64,000 bases of DNA, taken from contig JAJYVS010000011.1 in the NCBI GenBank assembly GCA_021791895.1, positions 1-64,000 on the forward strand. Reading direction: 5' to 3'. Shown in pieces: positions 34,310 through 42,469 of the stretch (position 1 is the first letter of the stretch; each line of letters opens with the position of its first letter). Source of the stretch: Actinomycetes bacterium (GTDB taxonomy: Bacteria; Actinomycetota; Acidimicrobiia; Acidimicrobiales; RAAP-2). Position numbers and translations under genes: made by a program. The notes beneath the pieces are model-generated. The model was not told the origin of the DNA and ran no database searches. It saw nothing but the letters and a program-made list of their open reading frames with translations.

Positions 34310-35581
34310 TCACCACAACTCGACCGGAGCGTCCCGGGCCCCGACGCCCGACGCCGGGCCGACGGCCCCGCGACCGAACCGGACCCGGATGGCGGCCAGC
34401 GCCCGGGCGACCTCCTCCCATGAGGCCTGGGTGCTCGCCCCCCGCTCGGGGTCCCCCGGACCGGGGAAGAGCGAGAAGGCCAGCTGACGGGCGGCGTCCG
34501 AGGGGCCGAGCCCCGACACGCTGACCCCGAGGAGGCGCACCCCGGCGACCAGGTCGACCGCCTCCAGCAAGGCGCCGGCGACCGCAGCGATCGCGGCCCC
34601 GGCGTCGATGCCCAGCTCCATGGTGTGCGACCGGGTCAGGGTGCTGAAGTCGGCGAAGCGCACCTTGAGGGTCACGGTGCGTCCTCGCACGCGCTCGCGG
34701 GCCAGGACCTCGCCGAGGGCGTCGGCCATGGCCACCACCTTGGCCCGGAGCTCGGCGGGGTCCGTGATGTCCTTGGGGAAGGTCTGCTCGTGCCCGATGG
34801 ACTTGGCCGAGCGGTCCGCTTGGACCGGCACCGGGTCGCTTGCCATGGCCAGCGAGAAGAGGTGCTCGCCGTGGACCCGACCCAGCTGGCGGACCAGCAC
34901 CTCCCGCCCGACGCGGGCGAGGTCGCCGACGGTGTTGACACCGAGCCCGTGAAGCCGACGGGCGGTCGCGGGCCCCACCCCCCACAGGGCCTCGACGGCC
35001 ATGGGGTGGAGGAACGCCAGTTCTTCGTCCGGGGCCACGAGGAACACGCCCTCGCCGACCTCGACCCCGGTCCGCCCGACCTTGGGTTTCGCCGCCTCCG
35101 AGGCCAGCTTGGCGATCATCTTGGAGCGCCCGACCCCCACGCTGCAGCGAAGGCAGAACTCCCGGTCGATCCGCGTCCGGATCAGCCAGGCCATCGACAA
35201 CGGCGACCCGAAGAGCCGACGGGACCCGGTGACGTCGAGGAAGGCCTCATCGAGACCGATCGGCTCGACGAGCGGGGTGACCGACCGGAAGACCTCGTGG
35301 ATGCGTCCGCTGACCTCCCCGTAGCGGTCGTGGCGACCCGGGAGCACCACCGCCTGGGGACACAGGTCCCGAGCCCTGAACATCGGCATTGCCGAGTGCA
35401 CCCCGAAGCGCCGAGCCTCATAGGTGCACGACGCGACGACGCCCCGACGGCCGGTCCCCCCGACGATCACCGGCTTCCCCACCAGCTCGGGGTGATCGAG
35501 CAGCTCGACCGCGGCGAAGAACGCGTCCATGTCGACGTGCAGCACGGCCGGTTCGAGCTCCATCGAGCGGTCGACCGTCAT
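34310..35581 (-). CDS. dinB: DNA polymerase IV (Y family)
   Basis: A 423-residue translesion polymerase. The ATG at 35581 leads directly to HVDMDAFFA with metal-binding Asp (about 17 and 19). GLDEAFLDVTGS (about 115) holds the second acidic pair, and SVGVGRSKMIAKLASEAAKPKV is the palm/thumb motif. The helix-hairpin-helix region is WGVGPATARRLHGLGVNTVGDLA, and the little-finger domain follows (KSIGHEQTFPKDI). No beta-clamp QLSLF-type motif is obvious at the very end, though RQLAFSLFP near residue 375 could serve. It is the last gene of LysM-nrdR-PIG-L-dinB. Confidence 0.93.
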   Translation of the reverse strand: MTVDRSMELEPAVLHVDMDAFFAAVELLDHPELVGKPVIVGGTGRRGVVASCTYEARRFGVHSAMPMFRARDLCPQAVVLPGRHDRYGEVSGRIHEVFRSVTPLVEPIGLDEAFLDVTGSRRLFGSPLSMAWLIRTRIDREFCLRCSVGVGRSKMIAKLASEAAKPKVGRTGVEVGEGVFLVAPDEELAFLHPMAVEALWGVGPATARRLHGLGVNTVGDLARVGREVLVRQLGRVHGEHLFSLAMASDPVPVQADRSAKSIGHEQTFPKDITDPAELRAKVVAMADALGEVLARERVRGRTVTLKVRFADFSTLTRSHTMELGIDAGAAIAAVAGALLEAVDLVAGVRLLGVSVSGLGPSDAARQLAFSLFPGPGDPERGASTQASWEEVARALAAIRVRFGRGAVGPASGVGARDAPVELW

Positions 35582-35592
35582 CGCCGGAACGC

Positions 35593-36303
35593 TCAGGGCC
35601 CGATGACCAACCGCCGGAAGCCCTCGGCGTACGCCACACCGATCCGGGCCCCCTGCTCGGCCGCCCGTCCCCGCACGACGTCGTCGGCCCACCCGGGCGC
35701 CTCGGGCAGTTGGCTCCGATGGCACGCGACCGCGGTCACCTTCACGTCGATGGTCGTCGAGATGTCCACGAAGACGTCGGGCTCGAGCGTGCCCGACAGG
35801 TAGGCCACCGGGACCTGGTGGGCGGGACCGCGTTCGGGGTAGTAGTGCGGCAGGGCGGCGGCCGGCGAGAGGGCGTCGAGCAGCGCCCACCCGAGCTCCC
35901 GGTGGTCGTGGTGGTTGAAGTAGTGCTGCCCGAAGAAGATGGCCGTCGGGTCGTGCCCGATGACCGCCTCGGGTCGCACCCGCCTGATCCACCCGACCAG
36001 CTCACCCCGGAGCTCGTCGCAATTGGCCAGGTCACCGTCGGTCAAACCGAGGTTCTCGTGCGTCGCCAGCCCGACCACGGCGGCGGCGCCCGTGGCCTCC
36101 TTGGCCCGACGCTTGACCAGGTCCGCGACCCCAAGGGTCGGGTCGGTCGTCCCCCGCCCCCCGTTCGTGCAGGTCACAAGGTGCACCGCGCTCCCGTCTT
36201 TGACCCAACGGGCCAGTGTCCCCGCACAGGCCACGTCGGCGTCGTCGGGATGGGCGTAGATCGCGAGGGCGACCTGGGGCGTGGCGTCGAGCAGCTCGGG
36301 CAC
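35593..36303 (-). CDS. PIG-L family deacetylase
   Basis: A 236-residue zinc hydrolase of the LmbE/MshB family. The metal and catalytic motif AHPDDAD lies at residues 17-23 and the third ligand in HHDHRELG (about 131). The family removes acetyl groups from N-acetylglucosaminyl conjugates, for example in mycothiol or bacillithiol synthesis or in mycothiol-S-conjugate cleavage (Mca). Which of these applies here cannot be told. It sits between nrdR (5-base gap) and dinB (11-base gap). Confidence 0.88.
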   Translation of the reverse strand: MPELLDATPQVALAIYAHPDDADVACAGTLARWVKDGSAVHLVTCTNGGRGTTDPTLGVADLVKRRAKEATGAAAVVGLATHENLGLTDGDLANCDELRGELVGWIRRVRPEAVIGHDPTAIFFGQHYFNHHDHRELGWALLDALSPAAALPHYYPERGPAHQVPVAYLSGTLEPDVFVDISTTIDVKVTAVACHRSQLPEAPGWADDVVRGRAAEQGARIGVAYAEGFRRLVIGP

Positions 36304-36308
36304 CGCAG

Positions 36309-36779
36309 TCAGCCGCGCTGTTTGGGTTCGGTGGTCTTGGTCAAGAGCCCCACCTCGCGCTCGAAGTCGCCGAGATCCTCGAAGCCCTTGTAGACGCTGG
36401 CAAAGCGCACGTACGCGACGTCGTCGAGCGCCTTCAGCTGCTCGAGCACGGCCAGCCCCACCTGCTGGGTCGTGGGCTCAGTGGCCCGCTCACGTAGGGC
36501 GTCCTCGACCCTCTGGGCCAGTTCGATCATCGCCTCGTCGCCCACCGGTCGGTTCTTGCTGGCCGCCCGGACGCCGGCGACGACCTTGGCCCGGTCGAAG
36601 GGCTCACGATCGCCCGAGCGCTTGACCACCCACAGCGGCAGCTCGTCGACCCGTTCGAAGGTGGTGAACCGGCGGCCGCAGCTGAGGCACTCCCGGCGGC
36701 GGCGGATCGCCGCGCCCTCGTCGGCAAGCCGCGAGTCGACCACGCGGTCGTCGTCGACCGAGCACCACGGGCACCGCAC
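36309..36779 (-). CDS. nrdR: transcriptional repressor NrdR
   Basis: A 156-residue NrdR, which represses ribonucleotide reductase genes when dATP is high. The GTG at 36779 gives the canonical VRCPWC start. The zinc ribbon uses CPWC and CLSCGRRFTTFER (about residue 31). The ATP-cone domain begins at WVVKRSGDREPFDRAKVVAGV (about 49). The C-terminal YVRFASVYKGFEDLGDF is also conserved. It is adjacent to lexA and the LysM gene, as in M. tuberculosis (Rv2718c-Rv2719c-Rv2720). Confidence 0.95.
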   Translation of the reverse strand: MRCPWCSVDDDRVVDSRLADEGAAIRRRRECLSCGRRFTTFERVDELPLWVVKRSGDREPFDRAKVVAGVRAASKNRPVGDEAMIELAQRVEDALRERATEPTTQQVGLAVLEQLKALDDVAYVRFASVYKGFEDLGDFEREVGLLTKTTEPKQRG

Positions 36780-36825
36780 GGGACCGACGATAGTTCCCGC
36801 TCTCGAGCCGTCGGCTGCGCAGTCC

Positions 36826-37266
36826 TCAGGGCAAGACGAGGTGCTCACCGGGCACGACCGCGCGCGATCCCGTCTCGGCGGCCATCCGGGCCACGAACGA
36901 CGCCGGGTCGCGACCCGGTTCGAGCCTGGTCGCGATCGACCACAGGGTGTCACCTGGTCGCACGACATAGGTCGCCCCCGGCACCAGCGCGCCATCCGAC
37001 GCACCCGAGGTGCCGGCGATGGCCCCGATCGGCAGCGCCAGGGCGGCGAGCAGCCCGGCGAGCACGAGAATCGTGCCCCGACGGCGCCAGGAGGCCGGAT
37101 GCCACCGCTTCGGCGCCGCTGTCGGTCCGCCGATCGGCCGAATCGTCGTGACGACCTGGTCTGCCGCCCGGCCGCCGTCGTCAAGAAGCGAAAGCAGCCG
37201 GAGCGGCGGCCGGGTCGCAGTGAGGGCGTCGAAGACGTCCGGGTCGGGTAGCGAGGCGATGGCCAT
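36826..37266 (-). CDS. LysM protein next to lexA, candidate SOS cell-division inhibitor
   Basis: A 146-residue protein. ATG 37266 is chosen because longer starts would run through an SOS box. It has a membrane helix (GTILVLAGLLAALALPIGAIAG, about residues 62-84) and a C-terminal LysM domain (YVVRPGDTLWSIATRL ... GEHLVLP). Position and architecture match Rv2719c/DivS of actinobacteria and YneA of Bacillus, SOS-induced proteins that stop division after DNA damage. Three SOS boxes precede it, one of them inside a TTGACA/TCAGAT promoter. Function by analogy, not by direct evidence. Confidence 0.82.
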   Translation of the reverse strand: MAIASLPDPDVFDALTATRPPLRLLSLLDDGGRAADQVVTTIRPIGGPTAAPKRWHPASWRRRGTILVLAGLLAALALPIGAIAGTSGASDGALVPGATYVVRPGDTLWSIATRLEPGRDPASFVARMAAETGSRAVVPGEHLVLP

Positions 37267-37310
37267 CAGGCCAGCCCTCCCGCTCCGGCCGGCACCAACC
37301 GGTTCTTGAC

Positions 37311-37324
37311 CGAACATCTGTTCG
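37311..37324. promoter_or_regulatory. SOS box 1
   Basis: CGAACATCTGTTCG, a near-perfect actinobacterial LexA site, 45 bases upstream of the LysM start codon. Confidence 0.85.
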
Positions 37325-37334
37325 CCACGGAGCC

Positions 37335-37363
37335 ATCTGAGCACGAACAGACGTTTGTGTCAA
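37335..37363 (-). promoter_or_regulatory. LysM gene promoter with SOS box 2 in the spacer
   Basis: On the minus strand TTGACA (37358-37363) and TCAGAT (37335-37340) are separated by 17 bases. The SOS box read on the plus strand as CGAACAGACGTTTG (37344-37357) fills the spacer, so LexA would directly block polymerase. Confidence 0.8.
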
Positions 37364-37371
37364 GGCTTTTT

Positions 37372-37385
37372 CGAACAGATGTTTG
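37372..37385. promoter_or_regulatory. SOS box 3
   Basis: CGAACAGATGTTTG overlaps a possible lexA -35 (TTGTAT, 37383-37388); the matching -10 would be TAGGGT (37406-37411) after 17 bases. Confidence 0.8.
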
Positions 37386-37417
37386 TATCTGGGCGTTCCC
37401 TTGTGTAGGGTCATCGA

Positions 37418-37431
37418 CAAACGTGTGTTCG
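37418..37431. promoter_or_regulatory. SOS box 4
   Basis: CAAACGTGTGTTCG lies just after the lexA -10, about 43 bases before the lexA start codon, positioned for autorepression. Confidence 0.8.
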
Positions 37432-37474
37432 CCCGCATCCCTTCGGGTCGGGGCGGCCGGACCGAGGAGGCCAG

Positions 37475-38104
37475 GTGGCGGAGACGCTGAGCGGCAAGCG
37501 GCGCGAGATGCTCGACTTCATCGCGTCGTGCCTGCGCGAGCGGGGCTATCCCCCCTCGGTGCGCGAGATCGGTGAGGCTGTCGGTCTGACCTCGACCGCC
37601 ACGGTGCACACCCATCTGGCGGTGCTGCAGCGGGAGGGGTTCTTGGAGCGGGACCCGACCAAGCCACGGGCCATCAAGGTCCGCTACGACCCCTCGTCGA
37701 AGGAGGCGGTCGAGGCGGACCGGGTGCGCAACGTCCCGCTGGTCGGTGACGTCGCGGCCGGGGTCGGGGTGCTGGCCCAGGAGCGGGTCGAAGAGGTGTT
37801 CCCGCTCCCCGAGACCTTTGCCGGCGCCGGTCCGGCCTTCATGCTCCGCGTCCGGGGCGACTCCATGGTGGACGCCGGGATCCTCGACGGCGACTACGTC
37901 GTCGTCCGTCACCAAGAGGACGCCGAGAACGGCGACGTCGTGGTGGCGGGTATCCCCGACGAGGAGGCCACCGTGAAGGTGTTCTCCCGGCGACGCGGCA
38001 AGGTCGTGCTGACGCCGGCGAATGCCTCGATGGCGCCGATGACCTTCGAGCCGGGCGAGGTCAGCCTCTACGGCAAGGTGCTCACGGTCCTGCGCCGGCT
38101 GTAG
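37475..38104 (+). CDS. lexA: LexA repressor
   Basis: A 209-residue LexA. The start GTG follows an AGGAGG by five bases. The N-terminal winged helix holds YPPSVREIGEAVGLTSTATVHTHL (25-48). The self-cleavage site is Ala95-Gly96 in DVAAGVGV, and the Ser-Lys dyad is Ser130 (RGDSM) and Lys168 (ATVKVF). RecA-stimulated cleavage would release the SOS boxes in the upstream region and at 50673. Its stop abuts the dapE stop with no gap. Confidence 0.96.
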   Translation: MAETLSGKRREMLDFIASCLRERGYPPSVREIGEAVGLTSTATVHTHLAVLQREGFLERDPTKPRAIKVRYDPSSKEAVEADRVRNVPLVGDVAAGVGVLAQERVEEVFPLPETFAGAGPAFMLRVRGDSMVDAGILDGDYVVVRHQEDAENGDVVVAGIPDEEATVKVFSRRRGKVVLTPANASMAPMTFEPGEVSLYGKVLTVLRRL

Positions 38105-39169
38105 TCAGCCGAGCACCGCCTTCAGGTGGGCGTGGGCCGCTTCGAGCGCGGCCCGGTCGACGTGCTCGTCCGCCTGGTGCGCGAGCTCGGGGTCCCCCGG
38201 GCCGAAGTTGGTCGCCGGCACGCCGTGGGCGGAGAAGGTCGCCACGTCGGTCCATCCGAGCTTGGCCCGGGGCGGTCGTCCGGTCGCCCCGAGGAGCCGG
38301 GCCAAGAGCGGGTGGTCGAGCCGGGGCGGCGCACAGGACCCGACGTCGAGGACCTCGTAACGGTCCTTTCGTTCGTGCTCGAGGAACTCCTCGAAGAACC
38401 CGGCCAGGTGCCGTTGGGCCCCCTCGGCGTCCCGGTCCGGGGCGAAGCGGAAGTTGACCACGGCGGCGGCGCGGTCGGGCACCACGTTGGCGGCGACCCC
38501 TCCTTCGACCGCGACGACCTGGAGCCGCTCGACGTACTCGCAGCCGTCGATGACGACGGCGCGCGGTTCGAAGGCGGCGACCTTCGCGATGAGCGGACCG
38601 AGACGGTGGATGGCGTTGACCCCGGTCTGCGGGCGAGCGGTGTGGGCCCGCTTGCCCGCGAGCTCGATCCGGACTCGGATCGACCCCTGACAGCCCGCCT
38701 CCACCAGGCCGCCCGTCGGTTCGCAGAGGATCGCCACATCCCCGGCCAACAGCTCCGGGCGATCGGCAAAGAGGTACACCAGGCCGTTCTCCGACCGGTC
38801 GATCTCCTCGCCGCGATAGAAGCACCAGGTCACGTCGACGGCGGGCTCCGGCGTCGTGGTGGCGAGCTCGAGCATCACCGCCAACCCGCCCTTCATGTCG
38901 GCCGAACCCAGCCCGAACAGGACGTCGCCTTCGATCCGGGGGGTCTCGTTGCCGGCCGGCGGGACCGTGTCGAGATGGCCTGCCACCACGACCCGGGCGC
39001 TCCGAGCCAGCTCGGTCCGGGCGACGACGTTGTCACCGACCCGCTCCACCGCCAACCAGGGGCACCGGCGCAGCACCTGCTCGACGTGATCGGCCATCGG
39101 CGCCTCGTGCCGGGAGACCGACAAGATGGCCACCAGGTCGGCCGTCGCTGCCAATAGGTCGGTCGTCAC
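38105..39169 (-). CDS. dapE: succinyl-diaminopimelate desuccinylase
   Basis: A 354-residue M20-family amidohydrolase that releases succinate to give LL-diaminopimelate. Metal ligands are visible: VAGHLDTVP (His65, Asp67), GSADMKGG (Asp91) and YRGEEIDRSENG (Glu pair about 119). NVVPDRAAAVVNFRF and the final NFGPGDPELAHQADEHV (His ligand) match DapE of the actinobacterial type. Its GTG start overlaps the dapD stop (GTGA). It is the last gene of the ten-gene ftsK-to-dapE run. Confidence 0.93.
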   Translation of the reverse strand: MTTDLLAATADLVAILSVSRHEAPMADHVEQVLRRCPWLAVERVGDNVVARTELARSARVVVAGHLDTVPPAGNETPRIEGDVLFGLGSADMKGGLAVMLELATTTPEPAVDVTWCFYRGEEIDRSENGLVYLFADRPELLAGDVAILCEPTGGLVEAGCQGSIRVRIELAGKRAHTARPQTGVNAIHRLGPLIAKVAAFEPRAVVIDGCEYVERLQVVAVEGGVAANVVPDRAAAVVNFRFAPDRDAEGAQRHLAGFFEEFLEHERKDRYEVLDVGSCAPPRLDHPLLARLLGATGRPPRAKLGWTDVATFSAHGVPATNFGPGDPELAHQADEHVDRAALEAAHAHLKAVLG

Positions 39170-40011
39170 ACGCTGGCCCCGTGCTCACGCAAGAGGGCGT
39201 TGAGCCGGGCCTTGTCGTGGCGTTCTCCCTCGTTGAGGCGCTTGATCACCAGCACGCAGGGCACGAAGAACTCGCCCCCCGGATACGCGCGTCGGCGGCT
39301 GGCCCGGATGGCCACGCACCACGGCGGCACCACCCCGCGGGAGAGCTCCTCCCCGGTCTCGGCGTCGAGGACCGGGATGGAGGGGTCGAGGAAACTCCCG
39401 GCCCCGAGCACCGCTCCTCGCCCCACCCGCGCGCCGCCGGTCACCATGCACCGACTGCCGATGAAGACGTCGTCCTCGATCACGACCGGCACCGCGTTCG
39501 GGGGTTCGAGCACCCCCCCGATCCCCACCCCGCCCGAGAGGTGGACCCTCGCACCGATCTGGGCACAGGACGCGACGGTCGCCCACGTGTCGACCATGGT
39601 CTGCTCGCCCACGTAGGCGCCGATGTTCACGTAGCTCGGCATGAGCACCACCCCGGGGGCGAGGAACGAGCCCCACCGGGCCGAGGCGCCGGGAACGACC
39701 CGCACGCCGGCGGCGGCGAAGTCGTGCTTGAGGGGGATCCGGTCGGCGTACTCGAACGGGCCGACCTCGAGCGTCTCGATCCCCCGCAGCTTGAAGACGA
39801 GCAGGATGGCCTTCTTCAACCACTCGTGGACGACGACCTGGTCGTCGGCGCCGACCTCGGCCACCCGGACCACCCCCCGGTCGAGCAAATCGATGGTGGC
39901 GTCGACCACCGGGGTGGCCTCGCGCTCGCCGACCGAGAGCTCGTCGATCCGCTCGAAGAAGTTCTCGACGGCGCGTTCGAGCGCGTCCAGGTCGGCCGGG
40001 GGCTCGGGCAT
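39166..40011 (-). CDS. dapD: tetrahydrodipicolinate N-succinyltransferase
   Basis: A 281-residue left-handed beta-helix enzyme that transfers succinyl from succinyl-CoA to tetrahydrodipicolinate. Hexapeptide repeats are clear (SYVNIGAYVGEQTMVDTWATV, QIGARVHLSGGVGIGGV, NAVPVVIEDDVFIGSRCMV). The length and the E. coli-type GVGIGGVLEP segment fit DapD. ATG 40011 is preceded by AAGG. It is eight bases from the dapC stop and overlaps dapE, giving the succinylase steps D-C-E in one block. Confidence 0.93.
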   Translation of the reverse strand: MPEPPADLDALERAVENFFERIDELSVGEREATPVVDATIDLLDRGVVRVAEVGADDQVVVHEWLKKAILLVFKLRGIETLEVGPFEYADRIPLKHDFAAAGVRVVPGASARWGSFLAPGVVLMPSYVNIGAYVGEQTMVDTWATVASCAQIGARVHLSGGVGIGGVLEPPNAVPVVIEDDVFIGSRCMVTGGARVGRGAVLGAGSFLDPSIPVLDAETGEELSRGVVPPWCVAIRASRRRAYPGGEFFVPCVLVIKRLNEGERHDKARLNALLREHGASV

Positions 40012-40019
40012 GGCCAACC

Positions 40020-41192
40020 TTAACGAGCCGGGGCCCGGTCCTCCGGTGTCGTGTCCCCGACGAGCGGGCCGGCCGCTTCGAGCCGTTCGCCAACCAGCGC
40101 CAGCCGCGCCATGGGTTGCACCACCGCGACCCGGACGTACCCGGGGCTCTCGGTCCCGTAGAAGTCCCCGGGGCTGGTGAGCATCCCGCCGGTGCGAGCC
40201 AAGGCCTCGGCTAGGTCCCAGCCGTTGGCGAAGGGAGCGGGCGCCGGCACCCAGAGGTAGAAGCCGCCCTCGGGCGCCGGTGCCGGGCATCCGGCCCGGG
40301 CGAGGGCCTCGGCCAGGAACGCCAGCCGCTCCGAGTAGCGGGCGCGTTGGGTCTCGACGTGGGCGTCGTCGCCCAGCGCGGCGACGGCCGCGGCCTGGAT
40401 GGGACCGGGGACCATGAGGCCCGCGTGACGACGCACCTCGGTCAGGAAGCGGACCAGCTCGGTGTCCCCGGCGTAGAACCCGGCCCGGACCCCGGCCAGG
40501 TTGGACCGCTTGGAGAGGGAGTGCACCGCCACCACGCCCTCGGATCCGTGCTCGAGGATGGAGCGGGGCCGTCCCGACCACGTGAACTCGCTGTAGCACT
40601 CGTCGGAGAACACCGGCACCCCTCGGCGGCGACCCCAGTCGGCGGCAGCCTCGAGGTCGCTCAGGCTTCCGGTGGGATTCGAGGGGCTGTTGACCCAGAG
40701 CAAGAGGGCGGCGGCGGCATCGGCGGGGTCGATCCGCTCGAGGGCCAGCCCTCCGCCGTCGGGGCCCGACGGCGGGACCGCGACCGGGCGGCACCCGGCG
40801 AGCAGCGCCCCCATCGCGTAGGTCGGGTAGGACACCGCCGGGAACAGGACGACGTCACGCTCGGGCCTCCGCAGGTGCAGGTACTGGGGGACCGAGGCCA
40901 CGAACTCCTTGGTCCCCACGCAGGCACTCAGTGAATCGGGCTCGACCAGCGCGCCGAAGCGCCGCTGCAAGAAGGCCCGGGCCGCGTCGCGCAAGGCGGC
41001 GCTCCCCGCCGACTCCGGATACCCCCGCTCGGTGCCCGAGCCCGCCATCGCCGCCACCACGAAGGGGGCCGGTGGGTCGCAGGGCGTGCCGACCGAGCAG
41101 TCCACCGGGCCACCGGCGTGAGCCCCGGCCAGCTCGGCCAGCGCCCCCAGCCGGTGGTAGGGGTAGGGCGGCGGTTCGAAGCCGCCGGTCAC
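40020..41192 (-). CDS. dapC: succinyldiaminopimelate transaminase
   Basis: A 390-residue class I/II PLP aminotransferase. The PLP lysine lies in HSLSKRSNLAGVRAGF, and VNSPSNPTG (with the conserved Asn) and FSDECYSEF (Asp/Tyr) contact the cofactor. The opening FEPPPYPYHRLG and the position directly before dapD support DapC rather than another aminotransferase. The start overlaps the hflX stop by GTGA. Confidence 0.9.
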   Translation of the reverse strand: MTGGFEPPPYPYHRLGALAELAGAHAGGPVDCSVGTPCDPPAPFVVAAMAGSGTERGYPESAGSAALRDAARAFLQRRFGALVEPDSLSACVGTKEFVASVPQYLHLRRPERDVVLFPAVSYPTYAMGALLAGCRPVAVPPSGPDGGGLALERIDPADAAAALLLWVNSPSNPTGSLSDLEAAADWGRRRGVPVFSDECYSEFTWSGRPRSILEHGSEGVVAVHSLSKRSNLAGVRAGFYAGDTELVRFLTEVRRHAGLMVPGPIQAAAVAALGDDAHVETQRARYSERLAFLAEALARAGCPAPAPEGGFYLWVPAPAPFANGWDLAEALARTGGMLTSPGDFYGTESPGYVRVAVVQPMARLALVGERLEAAGPLVGDTTPEDRAPAR

Positions 41193-42469
41193 GACGCCGC
41201 CACGAACTCGGAGAACCGGGCCCGACCGGCCTCGTCCAGGAGCACGGTCAAGGTGGCGGACTCGACGCCCGCCTCCTGGTCGACCACCTCTCCCTCCCGG
41301 TGCACCGCGGCCAGGACGTCGCCACGGGCGTAGGGGATCACGAGCCGCACCACCCGGTCGCTCATCCGGATCCGGTCGGCTACCGCCCGCAGGAACCCGT
41401 CGATCCCCGCACCACTCAGCGCCGAGACGCCAACCGCCCCGTCGTGCTTGGCCACGAGGTCCGCCGCGTCGGGGGCGCGGTCGATCTTGTTCACCACCAC
41501 GAGCTCGAAGATGTCGGCCGCGCCGATCTCGACGAGCACCGAGCGCACCGCGGCCATCTGGCCCTCTGGGTCCCTCGCCGAGCCGTCGACGACGTGCACG
41601 ATCAGATCGGCCAGTCCGATCGACTGCAGGGTCGAGTGGAACGCCTCGACCAGCTGGTGGGGAAGCTTGCGCACGAACCCGACCGTGTCGGTGACGAGCA
41701 CCGTCTCACCCCCGGGCAGGGCCAGCTGACGGGTCCTCGGGTCGAGAGTCGAGAAGAGCCGGTTCTCGGTCAGCACGCCGGCACCGGTCAGGCGGTTGAG
41801 CAGCGTGGACTTCCCGGCGTTGGTGTAGCCCACCAGCGCCAACTCGCGCTGGCGCGATCGGGACCGGGCCCGACGCTGGAGCCCCCGGGTCTTCGTGACC
41901 TGACCGAGCTCGCTCTCGAGCCGCCGCATGCGGCGAACCAGGCGGCGGCGGTCCACCTCGAGCTGGGTCTCGCCCGGCCCCCGGGTGCCGATGCCACCGG
42001 CCTGCTGGCTGAGCGACCGGCCCCGGCCCCGCAACCTCGGCAGCCGGTACTGGAGCAGAGCCAGCTCCACCTGTGCCTTGCCCTCGGGGGTGCGGGCGTT
42101 CTGGGCGAAGATGTCCAGGATCACCGCGGTGCGGTCGATGGCCGTGCGTCCCAGGAGCTCCTGGAGGTTCCGCTGTTGGGCCGGGGACAGCTCCTCGTCG
42201 AAGACCACCGTGTCGGCGTCGACCCGCTCGCTCAGCTCGGCCAGCTCGGCCGCCTTCCCCCGCCCGACGAAAGTGGCCGGGTCCGGACGGTCGCGGCGCT
42301 GGACGACCCGGGCCACGACGTCGGCACCGGCCGTGTCGACCAGGAGGGCCAGCTCGTCTAGGCCCGCCTCGACCTCCTCGAGCTCGGTCGGGCCGAGGGC
42401 CACGCCGACGAGCACGATCCGTTCCCGGATCTCCCGCTCGATCAGGCTGCCGGGGAACTGCTGGGTCAT
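41189..42469 (-). CDS. hflX: ribosome-associated GTPase HflX
   Basis: A 426-residue GTPase that splits stalled ribosomes. The N-terminal glycine-rich domain has FVGRGKAAEL and DIFAQNARTPEGKAQVELALLQY, then SQQAGGIGTRGPGETQLE. The G domain shows G1 GYTNAGKST (about residue 222), G3 DTVGF and G4 NKID. It lies between dapF and dapC with 4-base overlaps on both sides, an order also found in M. tuberculosis (dapF-hflX, Rv2726c-Rv2725c). Confidence 0.95.
   Translation of the reverse strand: MTQQFPGSLIEREIRERIVLVGVALGPTELEEVEAGLDELALLVDTAGADVVARVVQRRDRPDPATFVGRGKAAELAELSERVDADTVVFDEELSPAQQRNLQELLGRTAIDRTAVILDIFAQNARTPEGKAQVELALLQYRLPRLRGRGRSLSQQAGGIGTRGPGETQLEVDRRRLVRRMRRLESELGQVTKTRGLQRRARSRSRQRELALVGYTNAGKSTLLNRLTGAGVLTENRLFSTLDPRTRQLALPGGETVLVTDTVGFVRKLPHQLVEAFHSTLQSIGLADLIVHVVDGSARDPEGQMAAVRSVLVEIGAADIFELVVVNKIDRAPDAADLVAKHDGAVGVSALSGAGIDGFLRAVADRIRMSDRVVRLVIPYARGDVLAAVHREGEVVDQEAGVESATLTVLLDEAGRARFSEFVAAS

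Noticed and set aside
35582-36310. Separate SOS box before dinB or the PIG-L gene
   Set aside because: No CGAAC-N4-GTTCG-like site was found there; only read-through from the LysM promoter is supported.
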